64,000 bases of DNA from Sepioteuthis lessoniana. Its lineage: Eukaryota > Mollusca > Cephalopoda > Myopsida > Loliginidae. Shown here in pieces: positions 21,866-31,616 of the stretch (positions within the stretch are counted from its first letter, which is position 1; each line of letters opens with the position of its first letter). Under the pieces are notes generated by a model. The model saw only the letters and a list, made by a program, of their open reading frames with translations. It was not told the origin of the DNA and did not search any database. The stretch covers positions 90,805,147-90,869,146 of the forward strand of contig OY757911.1 in NCBI GenBank assembly GCA_963585895.1. The letters are read 5' to 3'. A program made the position numbers and the translations under genes.

Positions 21866-23431
21866 CAGTAGTGGAAATAATGATAGCCCACTCTACAAAT
21901 TCCAATATAACTTTTCTAATATAAATTCAAAATTCGTGAAATAGCGACCAAAGGAAGGTAATGAAACTAGAAGGAAGTACAGGATGATATTTTTATTTCT
22001 ATTTACATTCGTAAAAGTAATTACAAAATTATAGGATTTTATAGTAACAGAAAGTGGAAATAAAGATTGCACACATTGCCAAAATTGCATTTTACAAAGC
22101 AAAAATAAATTCTGAAATAAACAAATAAGCTGATTAATATTTATATGCACTTTCTTTACCTTGTAGCACATCTACACATCGATTATTCATCGAATCAATC
22201 AGATTTAAGAGTGTATGATTGGATAATGCTTCCCGGCATTCCTTAACGGCGCACCAAAGCATTTCTTTATCTTCAAACTATCTCCTATCAACGTAAACCT
22301 GTCTTGCTAATATACACCCGAGATTTTCGATGGGATTCACGTCAGGAAACTTTGCAGGCCAACTCAAAGTAGCAATATTGTGGTCTTTGAGCCATTTAGT
22401 TGTCAACTTTGCTGTGTGAATCGCAACGTTATCTTACTGGAATATTGCATCATTCTTGTAATTATTGGCCAAGAATGGAAGGAGATTTTTTTCTAAGACT
22501 TCTGTTTAGTTCTGTGCATTCTGTTTTCCCTTCATTTTAACCAAACTTGCTTTACCTTTTATAGAAAATGCTCCCCATATCATCAAAGATCCTCCACCAA
22601 ACAGGTGCTCGCTGAAAATTTGTTCCACTTTTCTTAAGTCGTACCAATAGAACTGAAATCCATCCGGTCCATCTAAGTTAAACTTTTTTTCGTCTGAAAA
22701 GATGACTTTCGACCAATTCTCAGCATTCCATTGTACCCACTCCTCTCGTCTTTTCTTGTGCCTCTTCGTTAGTGTTGGTATCGTTATTCTCTTCTTATAT
22801 ACGAAGTCTTTTGATGAATTTAAAATCCATCGAACTCTCCTGAGTGTTATGTTTAAATCTAAGGATGTTTGAAGGTATTTGGAGCTTATTCCTTTCTTTG
22901 AAGATTCTCGTAGCACTCTTCGGCGGGTGGTTGGAATCAGCTTCGGTGGACGTTCAGTTGATTTCTTGGTTCCATGCGCTTCTGGGTTTTGCAAAAAGTT
23001 GCTTATCACCTTTATAAACCTCTTTATATCCCTAGCAATAACCAAAAACGAGAATCCTTTGTCCCTTTTATTTGAGGTTTTTCGATTTCTGACAAGCCAC
23101 ACCCTTTTCCTATTGTGAAGAATTCGTGATTTTTAATGTAGACGTAAAAATATAGTAGCACACCTCAGAACAACACATGTATCCTATTTTGACCTGTTTC
23201 TATAGTGTTATTTTGAGTAAAAGGGAAATAAAGTAAAAATTTTGCCGGGTGTGCTATATTTGAACCTTTTTTCAAATGCTTTTAAAAAAAATAAAAATGC
23301 TATAGTTTTTGAAAATTTACTGAAAAGCAGTTTGACAAGCTTTCTTCGGTCAATATTTCACTAAGTTTTAAAAGGTATTGTAAAAGTTATATTCAAATTT
23401 GTAAGGTGGGCTATCAATATTTCCAGCACTT
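21866..23431 (-). mobile_element. Tc1-type (DD34E) DNA transposon, ~1.57 kb, with TIRs
   Basis: Bounded by TA dinucleotides (21864-21865 and 23432-23433). Terminal inverted repeats are visible: CAGTAGTGGAAATAATGATA at the left, and at the right the reverse complement reads AAGTGCTGGAAATATTGATA; both continue with GCCCAC. Length is normal for a full Tc1-type element. The transposase frame lies on the minus strand and is broken, so the copy is dead, though its ends look complete enough to be moved in trans. Confidence 0.88.
22190..23118 (-). pseudogene. Tc1-type transposase, three premature stops
   Basis: The product would bind the TIRs through an N-terminal pair of helix-turn-helix domains and cut and join DNA with a DDE catalytic triad. 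The largest surviving frame (22506-23102) covers the DNA-binding region (RPPKLIPTTRRRVLRES, SSKYLQTSLDLNITLRRVRW) and the first catalytic Asp in VIFSDEKKFNLDGPDG, with the family WGAFSIKGK block. After a stop at about 22503 the same strand still encodes DNVAIHTAK (second Asp) and DVNPIENLG (Glu), 34 residues apart. Further stops lie near 22434 and 22278. The count of changes is small, so the element died relatively recently. Confidence 0.88.
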
Positions 23432-23439
23432 TAGATCAG

Positions 23440-23509
23440 CTCTTTGCGAACGTTGGTTGCAGTTTAGAGGATTTACTTAGAGCAATAGCTAATAGGGACG
23501 GATAGCAAG

Positions 23510-23546
<37 letters not shown>

Positions 23547-23640
23547 GAGAGGGAGAGAGAGTGTGTGTCCAGGGAATCCATGCTATCTGCATGCCTTGAT
23601 AATGGTTACACACACGTACACACGCATACTCACACACATA
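23440..23640 (+). pseudogene. RTE-like LINE, terminal fragment with (GA)n
   Basis: Directly after the Tc1-type element. The bases before the microsatellite decode to NVGCSLEDLLRAIANRDG, the far C-terminus of the RTE-like ORF2. The (GA)n run (23513-23562) expands the next Arg-Glu codons, and CCAGGGAATCCATGC after it is the LINE again. It probably belongs to the same original LINE copy as 21475-21785, split by the Tc1-type insertion. Confidence 0.75.
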
Positions 23641-23644
23641 TATT

Positions 23645-24224
23645 GCTGGCAATGAGTTTATTTTTTGTCTAATACATTTGTAAAACCATAGTTATTTTTA
23701 ATTGTGGTCATTTCAGCTGGCCTAAGCCTTTATAGAACCCTAAGCAGAATTTTAGATAGCTTTTCCGTCGCCGTAGACAACAGAGATTATCAACATTGTC
23801 ATTGTTCGCACAACTACTTGGAAAAACAAAAATACGAAAAGAAAAAAAAGCCATAAAAAACAACAAAACAAAACAAAACAAAACAAGAAGACTCTAAAAG
23901 ACCAATAATAAAAAGTAAAAAACAATCAATGAGAAATATAAAAACTGGGATTGATTATTGATGGTTAAACAGAAAAGAAAAAAAAAACACAATGAAAAAC
24001 AAAATTAAAAACAAAACAAAAGTAAGAAGAACAGGAAGAGAATGTATAATAAGTAAAAAAAAAAAAAATGAAAAAAGAAGAGTAACAGAAAAAGAAGAGT
24101 CACAGAAATCTCAAGAAAGAATGAGAGGTGCCTATAAAGAAAGAAAACCAAAAATAATAGAAATGAAGAGAGAAATTGAAAGAGAAGAAAGAGAGAAATT
24201 AATGAAAAGGAAGATAAAAGAGCT
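23645..24224. other. A-rich low-complexity region
   Basis: AAAAC and AAG-rich sequence. The Lys/Arg/Glu-rich frame at 23992-24306 is a product of composition and shows no domain. No gene supported. Confidence 0.6.
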
Positions 24225-24287
24225 GGTTGATCGGTTGTGTTTTACGGCATATCAACTCTTACTGGTTATTCAATGCCAAATCAGGTT

Positions 24288-25521
24288 TATACGTCCACAG
24301 ACATAACAGAAGTAAATAGACACACATATAAACTTAGATGTTTATTTGAAATGTTAATTATTCAAATAATTACTTTAAAGTTCTAATACTCATTTGACAT
24401 TCCCTTTGCATTTTTTAATGCATTGACCCTTTTTAGGCTTGCTGTTGATTAGTTCACGAATTGAGGAATTTCTTACCATATTTCAGGCAGTAATCTTAAA
24501 AGTTCTGCTTTTGAAGATGGTTTCCGATTCTTTTTTCGATGTTTTCGGTCTATATGGCCCAGAAGTGTTCGATAGGGTTCATATCTGGCCACTGATTTGG
24601 CCATGTAAGATTTTTAATCCCATTTTGATGCAACCAATCTTGTGCGCTTTTAGAAGTGTGGCAAGGAACCCCATCTTCCATAAATAAGGACTCATGTTTT
24701 ATCATTCTACCGTTTGGAACTATTGGAAGGAGCCCCTCCTGCAATATGGAAACACAGTTAACAGAACTAATGTTACCCTGACGCTCCACTAGCTCTGAAC
24801 GACCATTACTCCAAATAGCACCCCATACCATGACAGAACAACCACTATGTTTCACTGTTGCTGCAATCTTTTGATGTCAAATTCTTGATTACTGTGTCTC
24901 CAGACCCACACTCTATCACTGTCTGAAAATAAAGCAAATCATGACTCATCTGAAAATATCACAGTATGCCAAAATGTAATTGGTCTCTCAACTATTTCAT
25001 GAGTCCCATCTTGATATTGATTGGACGAAGAAGTAGTTTCTTCCTTGCAGCGCTGCCATTTTAGCCAAGTTTATGAAGATACCTGACAGCTGTTCTGTGA
25101 CTAACATCAACATTTTTGCTATGTCAGAGGCCTTGCGAGGAGGATTATTCTCAACATTACTTTTGAAAAGACGAACAAGAGGTCCCTGAACAGCTTGAGT
25201 GAGACGCTGTGCACTCCTAATCCTCTCTGTTGAATTTTGCAATCACCTATTAACAGTAGCAAGTCAGATTGAAAGGTTTTCTGATATTTTGCGTTGTCTA
25301 AGTCTGCCTTCATATTGACCCTCAATATGAACTCGCTGAAATTCGGAAACTTATAACGTTCCTTTTGTCTGTGGTATGATGCAGTAATCATATATGGAAC
25401 CTGAAATAGAAAAATTAGGTATAAACAATAGTTGAAACACGTTATAGTCATTTTAGATATAAAATAAGAATTAACATGTAGTTTATGGTGTTGTCTATAA
25501 ACTTCTGTCATGTCGGTGTAT
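24288..25521 (-). mobile_element. Tc1-type transposon relic inside a D repeat, ~1.23 kb
   Basis: Imperfect ~45 bp terminal inverted repeats can be aligned. The left end has GACATAACAGAAGTAAATAG near 24300. The right end, reverse-complemented, has GACATGACAGAAGTTTATAG (about 25495-25514). Both continue into ATAAACT and ATGTT blocks. TA lies at both edges. It is older and more degraded than the element at 21.9 kb and from a different subfamily. Confidence 0.78.
24540..25250 (-). pseudogene. Tc1-type transposase, decayed
   Basis: The C-terminal catalytic part is open at 24550-24855: GCSVMVWGAIWSNGR, then EDGVPCHTSKSA with the second catalytic Asp and WPDMNPIEHFW with the Glu, spaced 34 residues apart as in DD34E transposases. 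Upstream, the first Asp is still readable in IFSDES but a stop follows at once, and another stop lies just before the open part. The DNA-binding half remains as the frame at 24997-25242 with NNPPRKASDIAKML. Shorter linker regions have been lost. Confidence 0.83.
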
Positions 25522-25939
25522 ATACTAAATATAGGATTCGTAAATGAACAGTTTGTAAGTAACAATATTTACACGAACCAGGGCTCAATTTTTGTATACC
25601 GTTAAAAAGTTTTAAATATTACTACCTAAAAAATAAGTTTTTTTCCACAGTTAACTGGTTTCCAGAATAGTAAATGATTAAAGAGTTCTTTTTTACCTAT
25701 TGTTGGGACCCAAACAGGTATTACCACTCTGGGTCAGAGTGGAATTGGGAGTAATGACATTTTCCAAAGCTCAGGGACTGGAGCCTTACAATCAGATGCA
25801 GTTTAGTGTCATATACAAGATACTCGTTGTCAGTGTCATATGCAAGATACTCGTTGTCTTACCCATCTGCAGATATTCAGTCGGTGTATTCTACAGCTCC
25901 AGCCGACTGAGATAAAACAAAAGAGTGAAAAGAGATAGA

Positions 25940-25966
25940 TAGATAGATAAAAAGAAAGAGAGAGTA

Positions 25967-26014
<48 letters not shown>

Positions 26015-26240
26015 ACAGGAAGACTAAAGAATAAAAGGCTAGAAAAAGAAAAACAAATGAAAGGAAGACTACAGAGTGAAAGGGTTGAGAGAGAGAGAGA
26101 AAGAGAGAGGGCGGTAGAGAGAGAGGGCGGGAGAGAAAGAGAAAGAGAGAGAGAGAGAGAGAGTGAGAGAGGAACAGGAAGACTAAAGAATAAAAGGTTA
26201 GAAAGAGGAAAACAAATGAAAAGGAAGACTAAAGAGTGAA

Positions 26241-26307
<67 letters not shown>

Positions 26308-26345
26308 ACTGGAAGACTAAAGAATAAAAGGCCTGAAAGAGAAAA
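25940..26345. repeat. GA-rich satellite, three ~150 bp units
   Basis: Each unit couples GGAAGACTAAAGAATAAAAG (near 26017, 26177 and 26311) to a long (GA)n run. Units begin about 26013, 26172 and 26304. Arg/Glu-rich and Leu/Ser-rich frames here are artefacts. Confidence 0.88.
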
Positions 26346-26647
26346 AGAAATGAGATGGCAGACTAAAAAAAATGGCACCAATAAGATAACAAGTAAAAAA
26401 AAAAAAAAAAAGGTTAAGAAGAAGAGAAAAGAAGTGTTGGCATACGGAGAAAAAATGTTCAGATGTGGAGACCATATGGCGAGAAAGAATTCCTCTCGAT
26501 TGCATCTGAAGCTCAAGTGTCTCTTAGCGAGGGAATCTTTGTGACACTTGTATGGAACCTCCATGAAATATGAAGTGGAATAAATGAGAACAAGAATATA
26601 AGGAAAAACAAATTAAAAAAAAAAAAAAAAAAAAAAAAAGATGCGCA

Positions 26648-26681
<34 letters not shown>

Positions 26682-26705
26682 ACACACACACACACACATA
26701 CATAT
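26346..26705. repeat. Low-complexity A-run and (CA)n
   Basis: A homopolymer A run near 26612-26639 is followed by (CA)n at 26648-26698. The sequence before it (26400-26560) has no recognised coding content. Confidence 0.85.
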
Positions 26706-26999
26706 GCACGCGCGCATGCGTGCGCTTTTATACATTTTTGTTTTCGCTATTCTTTTTTAAACTCTTTTTGTCGTTATTAATGAATGAATTTTCAAACAAT
26801 ATCCTTGGTGATCAAATGAGTGCCGATGTTAATGATATCTGAAAAGAGCTAATTCATAGATTTCTCAGCAGATCTGCCAACAGAAAATTATTAATCGTCT
26901 CAACATCATAATCTAACCCGTCGCAAATCATTTTAAAGTACGAAACCAGTAGAATATAATCATATATATAACACAATGATTACAAATCTGTATATGACT
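26706..26999. other. No recognised gene
   Basis: AT-rich, no frame or repeat recognised. Confidence 0.5.
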
Positions 27000-27017
27000 T
27001 TTTTTGGTTTGGTTTAG

Positions 27018-27275
27018 TTTCATTGTTTAATGGCATATCCACCTCCGAGTGTTATTTAATGGCATATCCACCTCCGAGTGTTATTTAATGCCAAAACATT
27101 CCTTATCGAAGAACAGTAGTGGTAATGTAAAACCCATAACTAACGATAAGGAGGTTTATACCTTTCCCAAGAGTATTAGTCCGAAAGTGAACGCAGTTGA
27201 GTGACTGAAGTTCGAACTCACTTAATAAGATATTACAATCTAGCACTTTAGCCACAACGCTACAAGAACTCCCCT
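27018..27275 (-). repeat. SINE B with an internal 30 bp duplication in the tail
   Basis: Minus-strand copy. The tail segment GGCATATCCACCTCCGAGTG with TTATTTAAT is tandemly duplicated at 27031-27089. The head with reversed box B lies near 27215. Confidence 0.8.
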
Positions 27276-27377
27276 CAATCGACTTTTATTGACAACATTA
27301 TTAATAAAAGAATTCTTTCTAATCAAAAACTTGTTTTTATATTTCTTATTTTGAATATTTACAACTGTGTTTCATTA

Positions 27378-27600
27378 AAGGAGGCACTCATAATGTAACG
27401 GTTATCATCGTGGTAAATGGACTCGAACCTGAACGAGGCTGTTTGAATTTCACATAACGTTGATACCATTGGGAAAGGTATGAATCCAACTATTCAACCC
27501 TCTAGCTATGGATAAATAGTAGGGTAGACTGAGCTCTTTAACCTTGGTACGTCAACCGTTCTGGGAGAAGGAAAACTCTGTATTCCAACCAGTTGCACAT
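27378..27600 (+). repeat. SINE C, damaged head
   Basis: Head ATAATGTAACGGTTATCATCG. The stretch between box A and box B is shortened, so box B reads GGACTCGAACCTGAACG. The body continues normally through TCTGGGAGAAGGAAAACTC. Confidence 0.75.
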
Positions 27601-27639
27601 CTGGAGAGGGGTGGTCTTTGCTAAGCTATCCTTGCACAA

Positions 27640-27870
27640 GACATGTTACATGAGTTGTGTCTCAACGAACAAAACCAGGTTAAGAAGCTTGTGAGAGATA
27701 GGACGATCGGTTTAAAAACCCATAGACTGACCAAGATACTTTCATGGAAAATGATCAAATGAGGTTTATTCTTCTACATACACTCCCTTGTGGTCCATGC
27801 ATTTCTTCCATCGGTGTTGCAGTGCTTGGATAACGTTGGTAAAAAAGTCATCAAAAAGAAGATAGGACGT
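27640..27870 (-). pseudogene. Possible mariner-type transposase C-terminal scrap
   Basis: Minus strand near 27770-27855 decodes to NVIQALQHRWKKCMDHKGVY, resembling the last residues of mariner-family transposases (a basic RW-KC- -GDYVE ending). No catalytic part remains. Recognition is from memory of the family ending only. Confidence 0.5.
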
Positions 27871-28109
27871 CATCATATTAATTTTTCAGCTTATAAACTA
27901 CCCTCGTATATCACTTTTATTGGCAACTTGATAGATAAATGAATACTTTTTGATAAAACTTGTTTTTCTTCTTTTTAAGAAAAATATTTACGACTGTGTT
28001 TCATCTTATTGCAAAGATACTGAGTCAAAGCCTAGTATATATTAACGTTATCGTTTTCTATATCGAAGACATTATAATCTCAGTGATAGATTTCTCTTCC
28101 ATTTAAGTT

Positions 28110-28335
28110 TGGTTTCTTTGTTTAATGGCGTATCAACCTTCGTGGATTATTTAATGCCAAATCTTCCCAGCAACTGTCATACTATTTAACCCATAGCTGG
28201 ACGACTTAGTGGGTTCTTTCTTTTCCCAAAAGTATTTCTCCGAATTTAAACGTAATAACAAATTGGAGTTAGAACTCGCTTAATTTAAGGCCGCAGTCCA
28301 TCACTTTTTGCCATTCACGCAACAGGTATTTCCTC
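28110..28335 (-). repeat. SINE B
   Basis: Minus-strand copy, tail at left (GGCGTATCAACCTTCGTGG). The head is reduced and box B altered. Confidence 0.75.
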
Positions 28336-28344
28336 TTTTGGGGT

Positions 28345-28670
28345 ACCAGTTTGGTTTAAATAGATCTGTTTGAAAAGTTGTTCCTATTCTATTGGATCGA
28401 GTGTAAAAATTTATTCCTATTCTATAGGATTGGGTGTAAAAATTTTATTCCTATTCTATAGGGCTGAGTGTAAAAATTTATTCCTATTCTATAGGATTGG
28501 GTGTAAAAATTTATTCCTATTCTATAGGGCTGAGTGTAAAAAAAAGCCCTCCCACCAACTATTAAGGACCAACTATACAAAAATGTAAATATGACTGTGC
28601 AATTAACGCGATCCCTCTACTTCTTGACATAAAATAACCCTGGACGGACAGCCGTTAAAATAATTCAAAC
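28345..28670 (+). repeat. D-like repeat containing a 33 bp tandem array
   Basis: Starts in the D region around TTAAATAGATCTGTTTGAAAAG and ends in CAAAATAACCC-like sequence (28625) that also ends the copies at 40.5 and 52.6 kb. The middle is occupied by the tandem array described separately. Confidence 0.55.
28381..28545 (+). repeat. 33-34 bp tandem repeat, five units with dimer pattern
   Basis: TTCCTATTCT starts units at 28381, 28414, 28448, 28481 and 28514. Units 2 and 4 carry AGGATTGGGTG, while units 3 and 5 carry AGGGCTGAGTG, so the last four are two copies of a ~67 bp dimer. The in-frame 72-codon ORF is a by-product. Confidence 0.93.
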
Positions 28671-28989
28671 TTATATTGCTAGTGCGCACCAACATTACAG
28701 TAGAATTTTGACTGAAAAAAAAAAATGGGTGATTAACAAGAAATTAATAGTAAAATAAAAAGTAATCAAGAATATTTTGTAAAAAGATGTAAAATATACC
28801 AGAAATTTTGAGCGTGTCATACCAAACATTAGGTTAGGGAATTGCGTTCATTTTACGTTTATATTTAGATTCCTTGTGTAGTTGTTTCTTTAGAGTACTT
28901 TTCTACATACTTATAGGAAATCAAGTATCAAGTATTAGAGAAAACCTCCTTAGCGAGTATCCTAGTATGACATGAAACTTCATCTAATT

Positions 28990-29222
28990 GTGGGGGTGTC
29001 CCGTGGTGTAATGGTTAATGGAAATCGTAGCACGCGAGTTCGAACTCCAGTCGCGCTATTACGTTCACTTTCGGACAAATACCCTTGGGAAAGGTATGAA
29101 CCTCATTATCCTCTCAGCTATGGGTTACATAGCACCACGACTGTTCTTCTAGGAGAATGGCTTTGGCATTAAATAACCCACGAAGGTTGATATGCCATTA
29201 AACAAAGAAACCAAACCAAACC
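28990..29222 (+). repeat. SINE B
   Basis: Head GTGGTGTAATGGTTAATGG, box B CGAGTTCGAACTCCAG, and tail GGTTGATATGCCATTAAAC. Very close to the copy at 129-358. Confidence 0.87.
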
Positions 29223-29225
29223 TTC

Positions 29226-29590
29226 ATCTAATTGTGCGGCTCCAGACCTGGATCTTTGGAGAAGAGAACTACCCCTTCATTGCCGTTACGCTCAGGTTCA
29301 CTCTGGTTGTACATATTTGTATCCCATCTATGGGGTCAAATAGAACTGTTAAATCATTTCATAAGAATTATTATCATTAGTTATTGGAAACCATATAGCC
29401 GTATGCAAATTATTTATATTACATATGAATATTTGATTACTAATGATAAATAGCAATACGTTTAACTTTGTGTAAACAAATGATTAAATAGAATTATTAG
29501 TTTTAGATAGGAATACTTGAAACCATCTAACTGCGTACAATTAGCTTTAACAGCTTGTTTAGAAATAAGTTTAACTATAAAATATTCAGT
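29226..29590 (+). repeat. Family D repeat, tail missing
   Basis: Runs from GCGGCTCCAGACCTGG through TCCCATCTATGGGGTCAAAT into reversed subrepeats and stops at a (TA)n run (29605-29640). Confidence 0.65.
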
Positions 29591-29601
29591 TAGAAATCCC
29601 C

Positions 29602-29604
<3 letters not shown>

Positions 29605-29640
<36 letters not shown>
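29605..29640. repeat. (TA)n microsatellite
   Basis: Simple TA run between two D repeats of opposite direction. Confidence 0.95.
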
Positions 29641-29641
<1 letters not shown>

Positions 29642-30235
29642 CAGGTTGTTTAGTTGGTTGGGTTTTATGGCATATCAACTTTTGTAGGTTATTTAATACT
29701 AAACCCTGTTTATGCATATATATTAGAAATATATGATTTGTAAACGAATAGTTTGTAGGTAACATTTTGAACAAGCCAGAGCTCATTCGTTTGCACACAA
29801 TTGAATAGTTTCAAGTATTCCTAACATGAATAATTTTATTTTGTATTAATTATTTGTTAGTACGCATTTAAATTGTTTCAAGTATTGCTATCTAATTCTA
29901 ATAACTTTATTTGCACACAGTTAAATGTTTTCAAGTATTGCTATGTAACGCTAACAATTCAATTTAACATTAATCATTTGTTTGCACACATTTCAATAGT
30001 CAAAAAATTCTATTTGACCCACTGATAGTACCTAATAGGTACTCCACTCTGGGTCTGAATGGACCGTGTAGTAATAGTAGTGAAGGCTTATTCCACACTC
30101 CCCAAAACTCCACGTCTAGACCCTTACCGTCAGATGCGGTTTAGTATCATATCAAGGATGCTTGTTGAGTGGGTTTTTTATTCCTCTGTTGAGATGCAGT
30201 CGGCATATTTAACAGCACCAGCCGATAGGACTGTA
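29642..30235 (-). repeat. Family D repeat, three or more subrepeats
   Basis: On the plus strand it opens with GGTTTTATGGCATATCAACT, carries subrepeats at about 29785-29990 (TTTGCACACAGTTAAATG type) and ends with CAGCACCAGCCGATAGGACTG. Confidence 0.8.
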
Positions 30236-30284
30236 TAAAAACAGGAATTGTCATTCAATAACCAACAAATGTTTATATACCAAA

Positions 30285-30625
30285 AGAAAAACCAACCAAC
30301 CAACCAACCAGACTAATTTGCACACAGTTGTGTGGTTTTAAATATTCCGATGTAATAAAAATGTTGATATGCCAAAAAACCAACCAACCAGACTAGAAAT
30401 AATTTGCAAACAGTTGTGTGGTTTTAAATATTCCGATGTAATAAAAATGTTGATATGCCAACCAACCAACCAACCAACCAACCAACCAGACTAAAAATAA
30501 TTTGCACACAGTTGTATGGTTTTATATATTTCTATGTAATATTAATATTTACATGAGTGCAAGTAATCATTTCTATTTGATAATTGTCATTTGTTTTCAC
30601 ACAGTTATATTATTTCAAGTAACTA
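30285..30625 (+). repeat. Tandem D-tail units with (CCAA)n
   Basis: Units start CAGACTA at 30309, 30389 and 30487. The first two run through GTTTTAAATATTCCGATGTA and ATGTTGATATGCC, ending in (CCAA)n of differing length; the third breaks off. They look like successive copies of the D 3' end. Confidence 0.8.
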
Positions 30626-30789
30626 ATAATCTTTCGTAAACAATTATTGCTTCATGTACCTTACTGTTGTGGCCCCGGAAAGGGTCACTAATGAAAACAC
30701 AAACACGGATATTAGATAACAGATTATATTAGACAAGAAAGATAGAGTTATATAGAAAAGGTAAGAAGTCTCTTACTGTTCGTATAACG

Positions 30790-30805
30790 CCGATAGTGAT
30801 CTGCC
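30790..30805. repeat. Boundary motif at the 3' end of Tx1-like copy 1
   Basis: CCGATAGTGATCTGCC. The same 16 bases with one change (CCAATAGTGATCTGCC) lie at 39794-39809 beyond copy 2, and a shorter form (CCGATAGTGATCT) at 37336-37348 between the copies. It may be a target-site duplication or a preferred target. Confidence 0.75.
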
Positions 30806-30812
30806 TTTATTT

Positions 30813-30829
30813 CCATTTAAAATAAATGG
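30813..30829 (-). other. 3'-terminal hairpin of the retrotransposon RNA (copy 1)
   Basis: The element strand reads CCATTTATTTTAAATGG: a 7 bp stem with a 3-base loop, a few bases before the end. The second copy has a hairpin of different sequence at the same place (37354-37374), so the pairing, not the sequence, is kept. It may be the recognition hairpin for the element's own RT. Confidence 0.65.
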
Positions 30830-31497
30830 TAGGCGCAAGGCCTCAAGTTTTTGGGGGAGGGGAAAGGAGCGGTCATGCTTTTCTATATGTTCTACGGGAC
30901 CTAGCTAGCCACATTCGCCGACCCATTCAGCAATACAATATATAACCATTCATCCGTCGCCATATGCGCAGCAATCACCAAAATACCACATGTACTCTAT
31001 GAGAAATCCTACTTAAAACCCGAAAAGTGATGGATGATTTTTATTCATGATTTATATACAATGATTGTGATGGGAATGGGAGAAAAACCCCGAAATAAAC
31101 GAAAAACAAGGATAAAATCCCCATTTGGTTGCCCTCCCATCCCCCCGTCTCTAAAATCGGAGGCCGACTATTTTCCGGAGCGAAAAGAACCGAAAACAAG
31201 CCGGACCTACTCTAGGTGGGACAGGAATCCTAATCTACAGGGGTAAAAGAAATAAAGGGGCGGGCGCGGAATGGGTTGATACAAGCGGGTGATATGATTT
31301 TTATATATATACATATCAGTGTTCAAGATCTTCAGTAAACGTGGACTGGGACACGGGTTGAGGTACGAAAAATAATGAGGATGGGGAAGATCTTGAGAAC
31401 TAACAACTAGATGACGGGGACAATGCTTCACAACATACTGCTAACTAGGTACTTGGGTACCAAAAGAAAAAGGGAACAGTTCTACTCACCAGTGGTG

Positions 31498-31513
31498 GGG
31501 TCCCTAAGGACCC
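31498..31513. other. Perfect small inverted repeat in the 3' UTR
   Basis: GGGTCCCTAAGGACCC, a 6 bp stem with a 4-base loop, is also present unchanged in copy 2 (about 38034-38049). It could be a structural element of the 3' UTR. Confidence 0.6.
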
Positions 31514-31616
31514 GTACCGTAGGCGCCATGAGTCGGCAGGGGAGGGAAGGATGACTCCAACATTGCCCCCTTTTACACGACCAGGCTCGCTGCATTCACC
31601 CACCTTTTGCTGAATT

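Larger units (their letters stand above)
24228..25915 (-). repeat. Family D repeat split by a Tc1-type transposon
   Basis: The left piece (24228-24287) is the reverse of the shared tail, GGCATATCAACTCTTACTGG. The right piece (from about 25522) continues with the subrepeat zone (TTCGTAAATGAACAGTTTG) and the conserved block ending CAGCCGACTGAGATAAA. The transposon fills the gap. Confidence 0.75.

Noticed and set aside
23992-24306. Lys/Arg/Glu-rich 104-codon frame
   Set aside because: A-rich low-complexity DNA without stops; no domain and no neighbouring exon signals.
30841-30870. Resemblance of the Tx1-like 3' UTR to the end of U5 snRNA (CTTGAGGCCTTGCGCC)
   Set aside because: Only about 16 bases match, the second copy does not keep the Sm-site-like part, and no snRNA body is present. 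Probably chance.
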